A DNA stretch of 64,000 nucleotides. Origin: Notospermus geniculatus (lineage: Eukaryota > Nemertea > Pilidiophora > Heteronemertea > Lineidae). Position 1 is the first letter of the stretch. Each line of letters opens with the position of its first letter. A program made the translations under genes and the position numbers. The stretch covers positions 211,554 to 275,553 of the forward strand of contig NMRB01000756.1 of NCBI GenBank assembly GCA_002633025.1, in the 5' to 3' direction. This document shows positions 53,495-62,351 of the stretch, one piece after another. The notes under the pieces were generated by a model. It saw only the letters and a list, made by a program, of their open reading frames with translations. It did no database searches and had not been told where the DNA came from.

Positions 53495-53680
53495 AACAAG
53501 ATGGCCTTCAAGGTCATTGCATAATAAAAATAGGCATCATCAGTGACCTAATAGATAGTGGGTGATATGCCTCTACTCTTGCATAGGAGGAGATGTCAAA
53601 TTATCAAAGTATGACCTTGACCTTGACCTGACCTCTGATCATCATGGTCATTGCATAATCGAAATGGGCAACCTCAATAA
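53495..53680. repeat. Local repeat with CAAGGTCATTGCATAAT units
   Basis: Two copies of a GGTCATTGCATAAT.(A)AAAT phrase (about 53510 and 53647) surround a run of GACCTTGACCTTGACCT hexamers. Looks like a cellular repeat rather than viral coding DNA. Confidence 0.5.
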
Positions 53681-53684
53681 CAAT

Positions 53685-54255
53685 TCACAGAAAGAAAAAA
53701 CGATCTCATCTCGAGTAAAGTGAATCTCCAACTCTTGTCCCTAAAATGAATTTCTTTTGCAACTCGAATAGACATAACTGGGTCTCCACTTGAGATGACA
53801 TTGTCTCCAACTGGTTAAAATTATTCTTAGTTGTCTCCGCCGGATTGTCTGTTGTCTCGAATCAAATAAACAAGTGATGTCTCCAGATATTAAAAAAACG
53901 TTTCACATCCAGTGGGTTTCGAACCCACGACCCTCTGATCGCAAGTCGGACACAAGAACCACCGAGCTCCTCATGAGCAGATTCTGGTTCCCCTCGGTTT
54001 CTTTCCAATTTTCTCCAGCTGATGCCCTGTCCCATCCACTGGAGAACTAAGAAAACTCAAAATGAGTAGACTTTGTCTCCACTACAGAATGAGACTCCAG
54101 TTGCAGTTATCTCCAGTCGATGCAAGAAAACTGGTAAAGCCTTAGAAAACTGGTACGCATTCTGTGTTGGAGCAGCAAAGAAACTCATTTTAGGGACAAA
54201 ATAATGAGCTGGAGACTCATTTTAATTCGAGTTGAGATCGATTCTTTTTCTGTGA
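53685..54255. mobile_element. TIR element with tRNA-like core, in the terminase intron
   Basis: Inverted arms of about 65-70 bp (53685-53750 and 54183-54255) share TCACAGAAAGAAAAAACGAT, ATCTCAACTCGA-type and TTGTCCCTAAAATGA phrases in inverse orientation. It occupies the gap between two viral genes and has no ORF. The central tRNA-like segment is described separately. Confidence 0.7.
53912..53980 (-). repeat. tRNA-derived (SINE-like) segment
   Basis: The minus strand reads GAGCTCGGTGGTTCTTG (A-box-like), then an anticodon-stem-like TCCGACTTGCGATCAG, then GGGTTCGAAACCCAC, a strong B-box and T-arm. No proper acceptor stem closes it, so it is not a functional tRNA. Confidence 0.6.
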
Positions 54256-54298
54256 AGGCCTATGTTTGTCCACCCACGATGGTTGAATGGTCGATTAA

Positions 54299-54306
54299 TA
54301 TTTAAT
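54299..54306 (+). promoter_or_regulatory. TATA box TATTTAAT
   Basis: 37 bases upstream of the ATG at 54336. Confidence 0.6.
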
Positions 54307-54335
54307 GACTTGAAAATCGAATAAAATAACGCGGC

Positions 54336-54878
54336 ATGTCCCACGAAATAGACATCATCAACTCTATCTTGGCAGATCACCAGCATCCAATATCGGTGAT
54401 AGAATACAGAATCAACAAATATTTACAGCAATTACCACTAGAGATTCGAACAAAGATGCAAGAGTATGAAAAATTACAAACTATGATGCGAGATATTACA
54501 CTAAAGATGGACAATGACATGCATCTTTTTTATATGAAATATAACGTTTTTTGTGTGTATACGTTCATCATGGTTTTGACGAAATTGAAACCAGATCACG
54601 TGGATGTCGCGTTACTCAATCGCTTTTATCCTCAAATTCTAAGTATGCAAAAAGCATGGCCTCAATTTCTCGGTTATTATAATGATGACGATCAAATTCA
54701 CATGAGCGATTTATACGTACTAGCTGCGGAAGAAGTCGTTCGTTCTATTTTCATACATGGAACTGACGAATTAACAGTTAGAACGCCAAGCTCATTAAAA
54801 AAGGACCAACGAAAAAAATATCATTCCAAGTGCCACGATTATTTCAAAAAAATGAAATCGCTTATCACAACTGTATAG
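54336..54878 (+). CDS. Unknown 180-aa viral protein, sense in the terminase intron
   Basis: Uninterrupted, mostly helical: an N-terminal amphipathic part (IEYRINKYLQQLPLEIRTKMQEYEKLQTMM), a hydrophobic middle (VFCVYTFIMVLTKL) and a basic C-terminus (SSLKKDQRKKYHSKCHDYFKKMKSL). It is the only sense-strand gene within the intron, with its own TATA box, so it is probably an independent transcript rather than an alternative exon. No family recognised. Confidence 0.7.
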   Translation: MSHEIDIINSILADHQHPISVIEYRINKYLQQLPLEIRTKMQEYEKLQTMMRDITLKMDNDMHLFYMKYNVFCVYTFIMVLTKLKPDHVDVALLNRFYPQILSMQKAWPQFLGYYNDDDQIHMSDLYVLAAEEVVRSIFIHGTDELTVRTPSSLKKDQRKKYHSKCHDYFKKMKSLITTV

Positions 54879-54968
54879 ATTGACTCCTGGTTCTGATTAT
54901 CAGCTGAGTTGTCAGATGACTTTGGAGGCTGACGTCAGAAAGAATTGGTAATTTTCCGTTGACGACAC

Positions 54969-55550
54969 TTAGGAATTGATGACGTTGTCAATGAATTTAC
55001 GTATCTGTTTATCCTTCCACGACATTTTTCCTATACTGGGGATAGTTCTGTCTGTGAAGTATTTATTTCCCGGATGATATTTTGTGAGTAATGAAACGGT
55101 AATGAAATTTAAAATCGCGTCTGGATTGTAATCGGCTAACGTTAACATACTGTTGTTGCGGATCATGATATATATGGCCTGGACATCTGATTCTATGCTG
55201 TCTTCAGAAATGAATGATAACCCATCATACTTTTCGATGGTGTGATATAGACCTTGCTTGAAAGAGATGAAATTATCAAATACACAATTTCTCTTTGCCA
55301 AATTGGACCTGCTACTACCTTCGCTTCCCGAGTCGACCATCTCAAACGAGATGACTCGGTCAGCACTGTGTTTATTAGTCAGTAGACACGTGCCACCATC
55401 GGCATCTAAAATGCAGTACCTCGAATCCAATACACACCAATGCACACGTCCGTGTTTTACACAGAGGAAAAAATCATCTTTCCACTTTCGACTTTGAATG
55501 AAATTGTTTGTGTATGAGTGAAATTGGCAGTTTACCGTACAAGACATCAT
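54969..55550 (-). CDS. Unknown 193-aa viral protein, Cys/His-containing
   Basis: Starts MMSCTVNCQFH; Cys/His residues are scattered through the first 55 residues (C4, C8, H11, C30, H33, H37, C39, C46, C54), which might bind zinc. The second half is helical (AIYIMIRNNSMLTLADYNPDAILNFITVSLLTKY). Its ATG overlaps the stop of the preceding gene (55547-55816) in an ATGA-type arrangement, so the two are probably made from one transcript. By position it could be an UL16-like tegument protein, which is Cys-rich too, but this is only suggestive. Confidence 0.7.
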   Translation of the reverse strand: MMSCTVNCQFHSYTNNFIQSRKWKDDFFLCVKHGRVHWCVLDSRYCILDADGGTCLLTNKHSADRVISFEMVDSGSEGSSRSNLAKRNCVFDNFISFKQGLYHTIEKYDGLSFISEDSIESDVQAIYIMIRNNSMLTLADYNPDAILNFITVSLLTKYHPGNKYFTDRTIPSIGKMSWKDKQIRKFIDNVINS

Positions 55551-55816
55551 TTAAGGTGATGAATATATTCCCACTGAATAATCACCTGAATAATTTTATG
55601 GAATTCCTCGAAATCTCTTATGAGACTTAAGTCTTCATCTGAACCTTCCAACGTAAGCAATCGAAAGATTTTTTTTCTTGTCGATTTTGAAACGTGTAGA
55701 AAATATTCTGGGCTACTTTTTAACTTTTCAAATGTATTTGTTATATGAGAGTGTAGTTGTTCTTCTTGCATTTTAAAATGTACGAAGAGGATGGTATCAT
55801 ATACATGTATACTCAT
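55547..55816 (-). CDS. Small helical viral protein
   Basis: 89 residues from 55816, or 74 from the ATG at 55771 (MQEEQLHSHITNTFEKL), which better fits a possible TATATGA box at about 55803. Helical with a basic patch (KSTRKKIFRLLTLEGSDEDLSLIRDFEEF). The size and acidic/basic helical pattern resemble small packaging-associated proteins such as UL33, but no specific motif is visible. Its stop overlaps the next start by 4 bases. Confidence 0.6.
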   Translation of the reverse strand: MSIHVYDTILFVHFKMQEEQLHSHITNTFEKLKSSPEYFLHVSKSTRKKIFRLLTLEGSDEDLSLIRDFEEFHKIIQVIIQWEYIHHLK

Positions 55817-56790
55817 CGCATCACCACCTTTTGAAACCCAATGGTAAACTACATGTATGCGCCTCTATAATCAAAGAAGGGTTTGTACCATCCACGAAAG
55901 AATGGCATTCTACCATTGAATGGTGACCGCCATTGCAAGAATATCATTGACAATGGTTTTTTCTGTTGTCCCGAAACCCCTGATAAAAACCATTGTCGAG
56001 ATCGATTTCAGAATATACCGCTGGTTGAGTGCAATGACGGCCTCACCTTCCTTTATCGAGAACTGAATCTTGATTACAGAAGCAAAGCTAGGAAGCTGAT
56101 TTTGCGCTGCGACTCGCGTTGCAACTAGACACTCAATCGCCGTAGTGGACTCGCTAGACGTGATTTCCACCAATGGCAAAGACGTGATCGTGATCAATTT
56201 CACGTCTTCGGTGCCAGCCACCTGGCTCACCGGGGCTTACGCTGTACCGTAATGATTTTACGTTAGCAACACGAGCGCCATCTGAAATCTAGCAGTTAAA
56301 CTAAGTACCTGCTTCACAAAGCTCCATTCGGAACTTCGGACGGCAACTGCTCGACAATTTGCGTAGAAACTCGCATTTCCCCTCGGACACAATTCCAAGG
56401 CAGTCATCTTGAATGCGCAGTGATTGCCTTCAGTTTCTGTGGGTTTGGATGCGGTCGCCTCATCGCACCCTGCGCATGAACGAAATAGGTCACATAAAAA
56501 CGTTGTGTTATTGATCCAATAATTGGCAGATTGGGTGAGATATTGGTAAGTTTATATATAATATACCTCAACTTATCCAGGAAAATAAGGTTGGATATCT
56601 TAGCAGGCCAAAATTTGGCGAAAATAGTTCCACGGACGGTCACGTGGGTTTGTTGATAACAATATGACTGCCCTGACTGCCCTGGACTTGTGTCCGAGGT
56701 GAAATGCACCACCGGTGGATAAATAAGCAGGTCGTTTCGAATGGCAAAGCTCAATGCTGGTGGCAGTTTAGTTCGATTTATTTATACATA
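55817..56790. other. Intron interior, no confident gene
   Basis: Two minus ORFs (55910-56230, 106 aa; 56404-56754, 116 aa) lack motifs and a TATA box. Contains CCATTGAATGG-type palindromes near 55910, CCACCGGTGG at about 56709 and a CCATTCGGAAC phrase also seen at about 15048. Confidence 0.4.
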
Positions 56791-56795
56791 TGCGT

Positions 56796-57032
56796 CTCTA
56801 TAGTCCGTTCCAGATACCTAAGGCAAATGGTACTAGGTTGAACTCTGCAATGTTACACGACCCTGTTCACTATTTTGACGAGGTATTGCACAATACTTGA
56901 CAAGCTGAAGTTTATAATGCATGTCACCTTGCCTATTGGCTGTGTTTGTGGTCAAGCTGTTAGTAATAGACTAACCAAAACTGACAAGGTTAGCAAAGTG
57001 CGATTTGCCTTAGGTATCTGGAAAGGACTATA
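56796..57032. mobile_element. MITE in the terminase intron
   Basis: The inverted ends of about 28 bp (TAGTCCGTTCCAGATACCTA at the left; right end TATCTGGAAAGGACTATA) differ at a few positions. Outer TATA on both sides suggests a TA-type duplication. No ORF. Confidence 0.75.
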
Positions 57033-57417
57033 CCCAAGTTGCAATATGCTGTATCAAAGTCATGCAGTCTGACTTCCAGCTTTCCTCGGTCCAACTTTGC
57101 AGTCACTTGGTGGGAGAGTTGCGGTGCTTTTGCTATGCTGGCATCATGCCTGGTGGCACAGTGACTGTACTCGGAACCAATCGCCAGAGATTAGAATGTA
57201 CTAACAATAGGATCTTTTGTCCCTAGGACAGTTTTTCCTGGGGACATTCTTTACCTTTACATCGGCACTGAAAGGGTTCAATCAACAACTGATCGGGGAT
57301 CGGTATCAGTTCCTTGTAACTGATTCAATTGCTGGTAGCAGGTTGCAAAGCCAGTCGCAACGCAGAAAATCAGCAGTGGAATCCTGGCTTTAGACGTATG
57401 CAGATGGGTTCTGATTA
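57033..57417. other. No gene seen
   Basis: Intron sequence between two MITEs; short ORFs only. Confidence 0.4.
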
Positions 57418-57547
57418 GGGTAGGGACACACCTAACACGATTCGATGACGCATGCGTTGTTATTTTCCACCACACTGCACGCAAATAAAGGTTTTGATGC
57501 ATGCGTCGCCCTATCGCATGCGAATCGCGTTAGGTGTGTCCCTACCC
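57418..57547. mobile_element. Second MITE in the terminase intron
   Basis: 130 bp with 27-bp inverted ends (GGGTAGGGACACACCTAACA at the left, complement at the right, one or two mismatches). The core has GCATGCG repeats. Confidence 0.85.
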
Positions 57548-57941
57548 TTACACGTACAATCACGTTATCGCATTCACTTGCTGCAAATGTTCAACCCCGC
57601 CAATGGTTGAACCTGAGGTACCGAGTCGCAAATCCAGGATTTTTGTCAGAGTGGGGGAGGGTGGGGTCTGGGCCGCCGAGGAGTCTGGGGACCTCCCCAG
57701 AAGATTTTGAAATCTAGAGGGCCGTAGACACGATTTTCTAGCATCCCCAACCCCTGCACCCTTTCTGAATGCGCGCCTGGATACTGGTAGTTGAAGCGGC
57801 GTTTAATGGGTGGTATTCCAACTCCCCTCGTCTCCATTCATGACACCGTGACTTTTCACAATTTCACCCGATAGGCTATTGTGAAACTTGGTACAGTAGA
57901 GTGTGCAATTGAAAATGATGATCAATGTTTATATTTTTCAG

Positions 57942-59117
57942 TCGTGTCGGGGTCGGACTTTCGAATTAACCTTCGTCGATGAAGCTAATTTCGCGGCACA
58001 AACCGAAGATAATAGTACTTTAGTTACCATCCTGGCGTACGCCATAAAGCGAGGTTGTAAAGTCGTCCTAACTTCTAGCTCGAATGCGAGGAAAGCTTCC
58101 ACCAACATACTAAACAATTTAAAAAATATCGAAGGTGTGAGTTGTCAGAACGTTTCTTACATTTGCAAGAACCATCTTCTAGACGTGTTGCAGTACGAAG
58201 ATATGGTATGTTGCCAATGCAACATTGGAAAAAGACCAGCCTACATTAACATCCAAGAAACTGATAGAGCCGCGTGTAATGCACTGTTTAATGACGGATT
58301 CTTTGAAGAAATTGCCGGTTGTTCTCCGATGACCGCTGTCAATGAAAAGTTTACCGTAGTAATGCCGCTTAGCGATAAGGCTATTCTCCATTTTGATAAT
58401 AATGGTCTGGATATCGCCAGGTGTGCGAGTCACATAAATCCAAGTTTAGTAATGTACGTCGATCCCGCTTACAGCGCTAGTGGTCATTCGGGGATTGGTA
58501 TATGCTGCGTTTCTCAGTATCAAGATCACACTGTAATTATGGGAATAGAACATTTTTTCCTGGATCCAAGTGATTTGGGTCACGTCTGTGAACTAATAGC
58601 GAACTTAATGATTTTCACCGCATATCCAATTACCGTGATGCATCCGCAAATATTTAAAAATCTTTATGTGGTCATCGAGTCGAATTCGAGTATTGATCAC
58701 GCTGCTGTCATATTTAACGAGTACAAAGCGAGACACGCAAAATACGTGTCAGATCTTAACCTTTATGTCTTTGCGAGATATAACAAAATCAACGACACAC
58801 GTGAAATTGGATACCAACTACAAAGTCAGAAAACATTATTCATCGAAAGATTTATCACGCTGTTTAACAAATTGAAAATTAACGTATCAAAGGATATTGT
58901 ATCCAATACAATAAAATCCTCGGACGTCTCTGCCTACCTGATAAAGCAATTTGAATTGTTACGATGTTACATTATTGATAATCAACAGAATCGTCGTTAC
59001 CTCAGCAAGAGTAGAGGTAACCCAGATGATGCTCTGATATCTACTATATGCGCCACAAATCTTTTGTTTTCAATCAACGATATAAATTTTTCGTCATTTT
59101 GGATAAAGGTTATTTAA
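57942..59117 (+). CDS. Terminase ATPase/nuclease subunit, exon 2 (UL15-type)
   Basis: 391 residues after the acceptor at 57941. Walker B LTFVDEANF lies at the start (exon residues 9-17), then the coupling motif VVLTSSSNARKAST. The C-terminal RNase H-like nuclease begins at MYVDPAYSASGHSGIGI (first metal-binding Asp), continues with VVIESNSS (second acid) and ends with a SRGNPDDALIST block carrying the last acids. Herpesvirus UL15 shows the same order, including FVDEANFI and FVDPAFTNNxxASGTG. The nuclease cuts concatemers at genome ends. Total length with exon 1 is about 685 residues, near the 670-735 usual for the family. The stop codon lies in the TATA box of the next gene. Confidence 0.92.
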   Translation, partial: SCRGRTFELTFVDEANFAAQTEDNSTLVTILAYAIKRGCKVVLTSSSNARKASTNILNNLKNIEGVSCQNVSYICKNHLLDVLQYEDMVCCQCNIGKRPAYINIQETDRAACNALFNDGFFEEIAGCSPMTAVNEKFTVVMPLSDKAILHFDNNGLDIARCASHINPSLVMYVDPAYSASGHSGIGICCVSQYQDHTVIMGIEHFFLDPSDLGHVCELIANLMIFTAYPITVMHPQIFKNLYVVIESNSSIDHAAVIFNEYKARHAKYVSDLNLYVFARYNKINDTREIGYQLQSQKTLFIERFITLFNKLKINVSKDIVSNTIKSSDVSAYLIKQFELLRCYIIDNQQNRRYLSKSRGNPDDALISTICATNLLFSINDINFSSFWIKVI

Positions 59118-59123
59118 ATAAAT
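59111..59123 (+). promoter_or_regulatory. Fused terminase stop, TATA box and AATAAA
   Basis: TATTTAAATAAAT: TAA is the terminase stop, TATTTAAA is the likely TATA for the next gene (ATG at 59166, 55 bases on), and AATAAA is a poly(A) hexamer. A very compact join. Confidence 0.65.
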
Positions 59124-59165
59124 AATAATTCATCATTGTTACATTGTTACATAATCCATAAACAA

Positions 59166-59681
59166 ATGTCGTATTATCTGAATTCGCAGTTCAAAGAAGT
59201 GGCTGAAAGTGTGGTTGAATCTAGTGTCATTCTTGAAAGATGGGACGACGTCATTTTGTACGTCAATTATTCAAAGGGTGTGATATTTTTCAGACACGGA
59301 GCTCGATATTTTCACATAACGTTGTTATCTGATAGCGTAAATATAGTCGAATATGTATTTCTGAATATGGATGATTTTATTCTTGAATGTCAAAACTCCA
59401 CATTAAATTACTTCGACTTGGTTGGAGTATGTGATAGTGTGTTTTGTAATTGTAATAACGCGTGTCAGTATTCCATTAGTACTATTGCTGACACTGGTAG
59501 CGGCTTTTACAAGCTGGAAGTTTACCCACGTCCTATAGCAACGGAAGGATGTATTTGTTGTGAAACTAACGGGAGACTGACGAAAGTAACCGACGTTAAA
59601 AGAACGCTTGATGACGTGTCGGAATTGGACCAGTGTTTTTCAAAAGTATTCAGTTTCATTCAGTCTATACAAATCAAATGA
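59166..59681 (+). CDS. Unknown 171-aa Cys-rich viral protein
   Basis: Start at the second in-frame ATG (59166, MSYYLNSQF), since the upstream one at 59136 is only 25 bases after the TATA. A beta-rich N-terminal half is followed by two Cys clusters: CDSVFCNCNNAC and GCICCETNG. These could form a zinc site. It directly follows terminase on the same strand. UL16-type tegument proteins have Cys-rich C-terminal halves, but I cannot align this by eye. Confidence 0.7.
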   Translation: MSYYLNSQFKEVAESVVESSVILERWDDVILYVNYSKGVIFFRHGARYFHITLLSDSVNIVEYVFLNMDDFILECQNSTLNYFDLVGVCDSVFCNCNNACQYSISTIADTGSGFYKLEVYPRPIATEGCICCETNGRLTKVTDVKRTLDDVSELDQCFSKVFSFIQSIQIK

Positions 59682-59689
59682 AATGATTC

Positions 59690-60429
59690 CGTCTTTGTGT
59701 TATCGGTGGCAGCACAGTCGAAATAATTGCTAACCGAATACTCTAAACCCCCACGCACCTGTCCCATTCCTGAACTCGGAAAAATGAATAAGTCCCAAGT
59801 TGAAGATAATGGGTTGGAGGGTATGGTCAGAGACAGTTCTGTCCTCACCACTTACTTGTCCCACTCACGAGACTGGAAAAGAATGAGAGAGTGATATCTT
59901 CAACTTAGGATTTGGTCATTTGTTAGACCGAACATTGTCCTGATTAAAAATACTAGGACAGACGCAATCAAATGCATAAAACCATCATGGCGGCTGCTGG
60001 TCTATTTTTAGCTCAGTGTGGCCTATTGCTCTTGGAGCTATTAGAATGACGTCACGATCCGGAATTCCGGCTCAGATCATTTGATTTCGCCGGTCTTCGA
60101 ATGCAAGCTGCCCAGAAGACCAGGTACCAGTCTAGTCATTTGTTTCCCGAGCTCCTTCATCTCATAGCCTGACCCCTAGTCACCGTTTAGATGGCGCTGC
60201 GTAGACTGTGGCCAGGTTGTTAAGCAGTTGCTTTTCTATTTCCCCTGAATTACGGGGAAAGGGTGTGGCCTCGTGATTTCAACAGGATCAATTGGTAGAC
60301 TGGCTTGGTCTCCTGCCCCAAATAGGTCATCCCGCTGTAATGACGTCACATCTCGTTAGGGGCCTATGCTCGGCGGTTGTACCTCTTCTCACTGCGATGT
60401 AAGTCGCATCCACCCCGCGTTTCACAATT
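59690..60429. other. Intergenic, no gene; possible MITE
   Basis: AAGTTGAAGATA (about 59799) and TATCTTCAACTT (about 59897) form an inverted pair with CTGTCCCA/TTGTCCCA phrases around them, possibly a decayed MITE. The rest is unique GC-richer DNA. Confidence 0.4.
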
Positions 60430-60436
60430 TATTTAA
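60430..60436 (+). promoter_or_regulatory. TATA box TATTTAA
   Basis: 38 bases upstream of the ATG at 60468. Confidence 0.65.
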
Positions 60437-60467
60437 TTAGCGTTTAATTTCGTCTCGAACCACGCGA

Positions 60468-62351
60468 ATGAGTCACACGCCAGTATCAGACAACGAATTA
60501 CAGTATATGAGACTTTTAAATCACTTGAACTGGTTAAAGTTGCAATTGCAGTACTTAGAATTGGTCGATTTTAAAACTCTAATAGACAATGCAATCATCG
60601 AGAAGATAAAGCATAACCATAGTCTGTTAACTGATTTATTTAGTAAAAAGAGGAAAGACTTTGAACGAGATGATTATGTGATTTATGCTATAAAAATAAT
60701 CTATCCGGAATTATTGAATAACATGAAATTGTTTACAACAAGGTTTCATACACCAAATAGTGAACTCCCTCTAGAATGCGAATGCTTAAAGGATGACGTG
60801 ATCTCGGATAGATGTGCCGCTGTAAAATTACACTTCTTAAACGGATCAGTGAGTCACACAGTTAATCTAACAGATATCTCGACGGCAAATCAAATGTACA
60901 ATTACATTAATACAATTCACGGGGTGATGTTTATCGCAGATTTGAAACTAAATGTTGAAAACATGGAATATTTCGTCAGAAAAATTTACGGAAGATATCA
61001 CGTCATTCCCATCGAATTGGTTGGAAACCTTGAAGGCCAATGCCACTCGTGTCACCTAAACAAGTTGCAGGGCGGGATTGGTCATTACGACGGGGATGAA
61101 GACGAACAGCCTTTCTGCAACCACTTAACACAACTTTTCAGACATTCAGAACACGTTTTATCCAGTGAGAAATACATTTGCCAAAATTACTCATTTATCG
61201 ACGCCATAGACTTTTTTAATGGCACCTCACCGCGGACCGAAAGTGCGCGTGATTTCTCGGATCCGCAGCCAATATTATTAAACGGATCAACAACAGAACA
61301 TCTGAGAAAAGTGTACGAAGATTCCCTCCAGACAGAAGAGTCGAACGTCAAAAGTTTCATAGGCAAGATAAATTATAGTCGGAATCACATACTGCAGAAC
61401 TTGATTCAGTTTATCAAAGGGCGTATCCAGGAACGCGCTTCCGATCTTACAACAGATGACGTCGATTTCCTGATGGAGAGTGTAGCGAACGATGAGGACT
61501 GTAACATGATAAGAGATTTAAAATATCTCGATGCATTCAGCAAAGAATACGTATTACAAAAGCGAAATTGCAATTTAGGTAAATTGCAAACCCGCCTAAA
61601 CAGAGAAAAGAGAAAATACTTGAACCTCATATTCAGTAAAACCAGGGATAAATATGCTCAATATTACCTGACACATTACTTACATTGCGGGTTACTGAAG
61701 TCTGCATACGAGACGCGACTCAGATTGAACAGAATCGAGGCATTTTTGAATCAGATAGAGAGTGCTCAGTGGATTCCCCACGAAACACCGAGAGCCTTCG
61801 ATTACATGATGAATTATCAACTGAATGGTGATTTTGTGGCTGTGAGTGACATGAATGACCAATTATGCTACTTGTTAATGAATTCCATTTTTTTAGAAGA
61901 GTGTAGACGTAACTACCTTCGCATGAGAACTAGTAGTTTTTTCAGTGCCTCATTGGACAGTGCCGGATCTTTTTATGTCAATAAACACCGCCTACAAAAT
62001 TTGTTAGATATGAAAGTGCTGAACATTGTCAAAGACTCTGGTACATTTTTTGAACAGTACTGCTCAAAGGATGATGAATTTTACAGTTTCAATAGTTCGG
62101 ATTTGAACGAATCCATAGGCTTGTTCAATAAATACATGCTAGAAATAGTTGTGGTTTGCCACATATTCCGTTCTGTTTGCGCAAAGGATTTGCAATTGGA
62201 ACGCATTGACATGGTAAAAGGTAAACTTCGCTCTAATTATCTGTACGTTACGTACCAACCCGAATACCCATTAATTTTATGCCTGGATGAAGATCGAATA
62301 TTCAAGAGTAAGGATCTGTTTAAACTGCTATATTTCTACGTCAGACGTTAA
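60468..62351 (+). CDS. Putative second terminase subunit (UL28/UL56-like, TRM2)
   Basis: 627 residues, uninterrupted. A zinc-type motif has C192, C195, C217 and H219 (CxxC-x21-CxH, with FCNHL at the end). Herpesvirus UL28/UL56 proteins carry a conserved Cys-Cys-Cys-His motif at almost the same place; as I recall, in HCMV UL56 it is C191, C198, C221, H223. The remainder is strongly helical with a long basic-acidic middle (about 340-420), as in that family, which recognises packaging signals and binds the ATPase subunit. It lies on the same strand just beyond terminase. Shorter than UL28 (about 785). Evidence is motif and position only; structure prediction would test it. Confidence 0.55.
   Translation: MSHTPVSDNELQYMRLLNHLNWLKLQLQYLELVDFKTLIDNAIIEKIKHNHSLLTDLFSKKRKDFERDDYVIYAIKIIYPELLNNMKLFTTRFHTPNSELPLECECLKDDVISDRCAAVKLHFLNGSVSHTVNLTDISTANQMYNYINTIHGVMFIADLKLNVENMEYFVRKIYGRYHVIPIELVGNLEGQCHSCHLNKLQGGIGHYDGDEDEQPFCNHLTQLFRHSEHVLSSEKYICQNYSFIDAIDFFNGTSPRTESARDFSDPQPILLNGSTTEHLRKVYEDSLQTEESNVKSFIGKINYSRNHILQNLIQFIKGRIQERASDLTTDDVDFLMESVANDEDCNMIRDLKYLDAFSKEYVLQKRNCNLGKLQTRLNREKRKYLNLIFSKTRDKYAQYYLTHYLHCGLLKSAYETRLRLNRIEAFLNQIESAQWIPHETPRAFDYMMNYQLNGDFVAVSDMNDQLCYLLMNSIFLEECRRNYLRMRTSSFFSASLDSAGSFYVNKHRLQNLLDMKVLNIVKDSGTFFEQYCSKDDEFYSFNSSDLNESIGLFNKYMLEIVVVCHIFRSVCAKDLQLERIDMVKGKLRSNYLYVTYQPEYPLILCLDEDRIFKSKDLFKLLYFYVRR

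Larger units (their letters stand above)
51995..57941 (+). other. Terminase intron (5.95 kb) enclosing viral genes
   Basis: Donor GTAAGT at 51995, acceptor TTTATATTTTTCAG ending at 57941; both exons are in phase 0. Inside lie four viral-type ORFs (three antisense, one sense), a TIR element with a tRNA-like core and at least two MITEs. In HSV-1, UL16 and UL17 lie antisense in the UL15 intron, so the arrangement is similar in kind. Confidence 0.85.

Noticed and set aside
53912-53980. Functional tRNA gene
   Set aside because: A good B-box but no closed acceptor stem; it lies in a repeat element.
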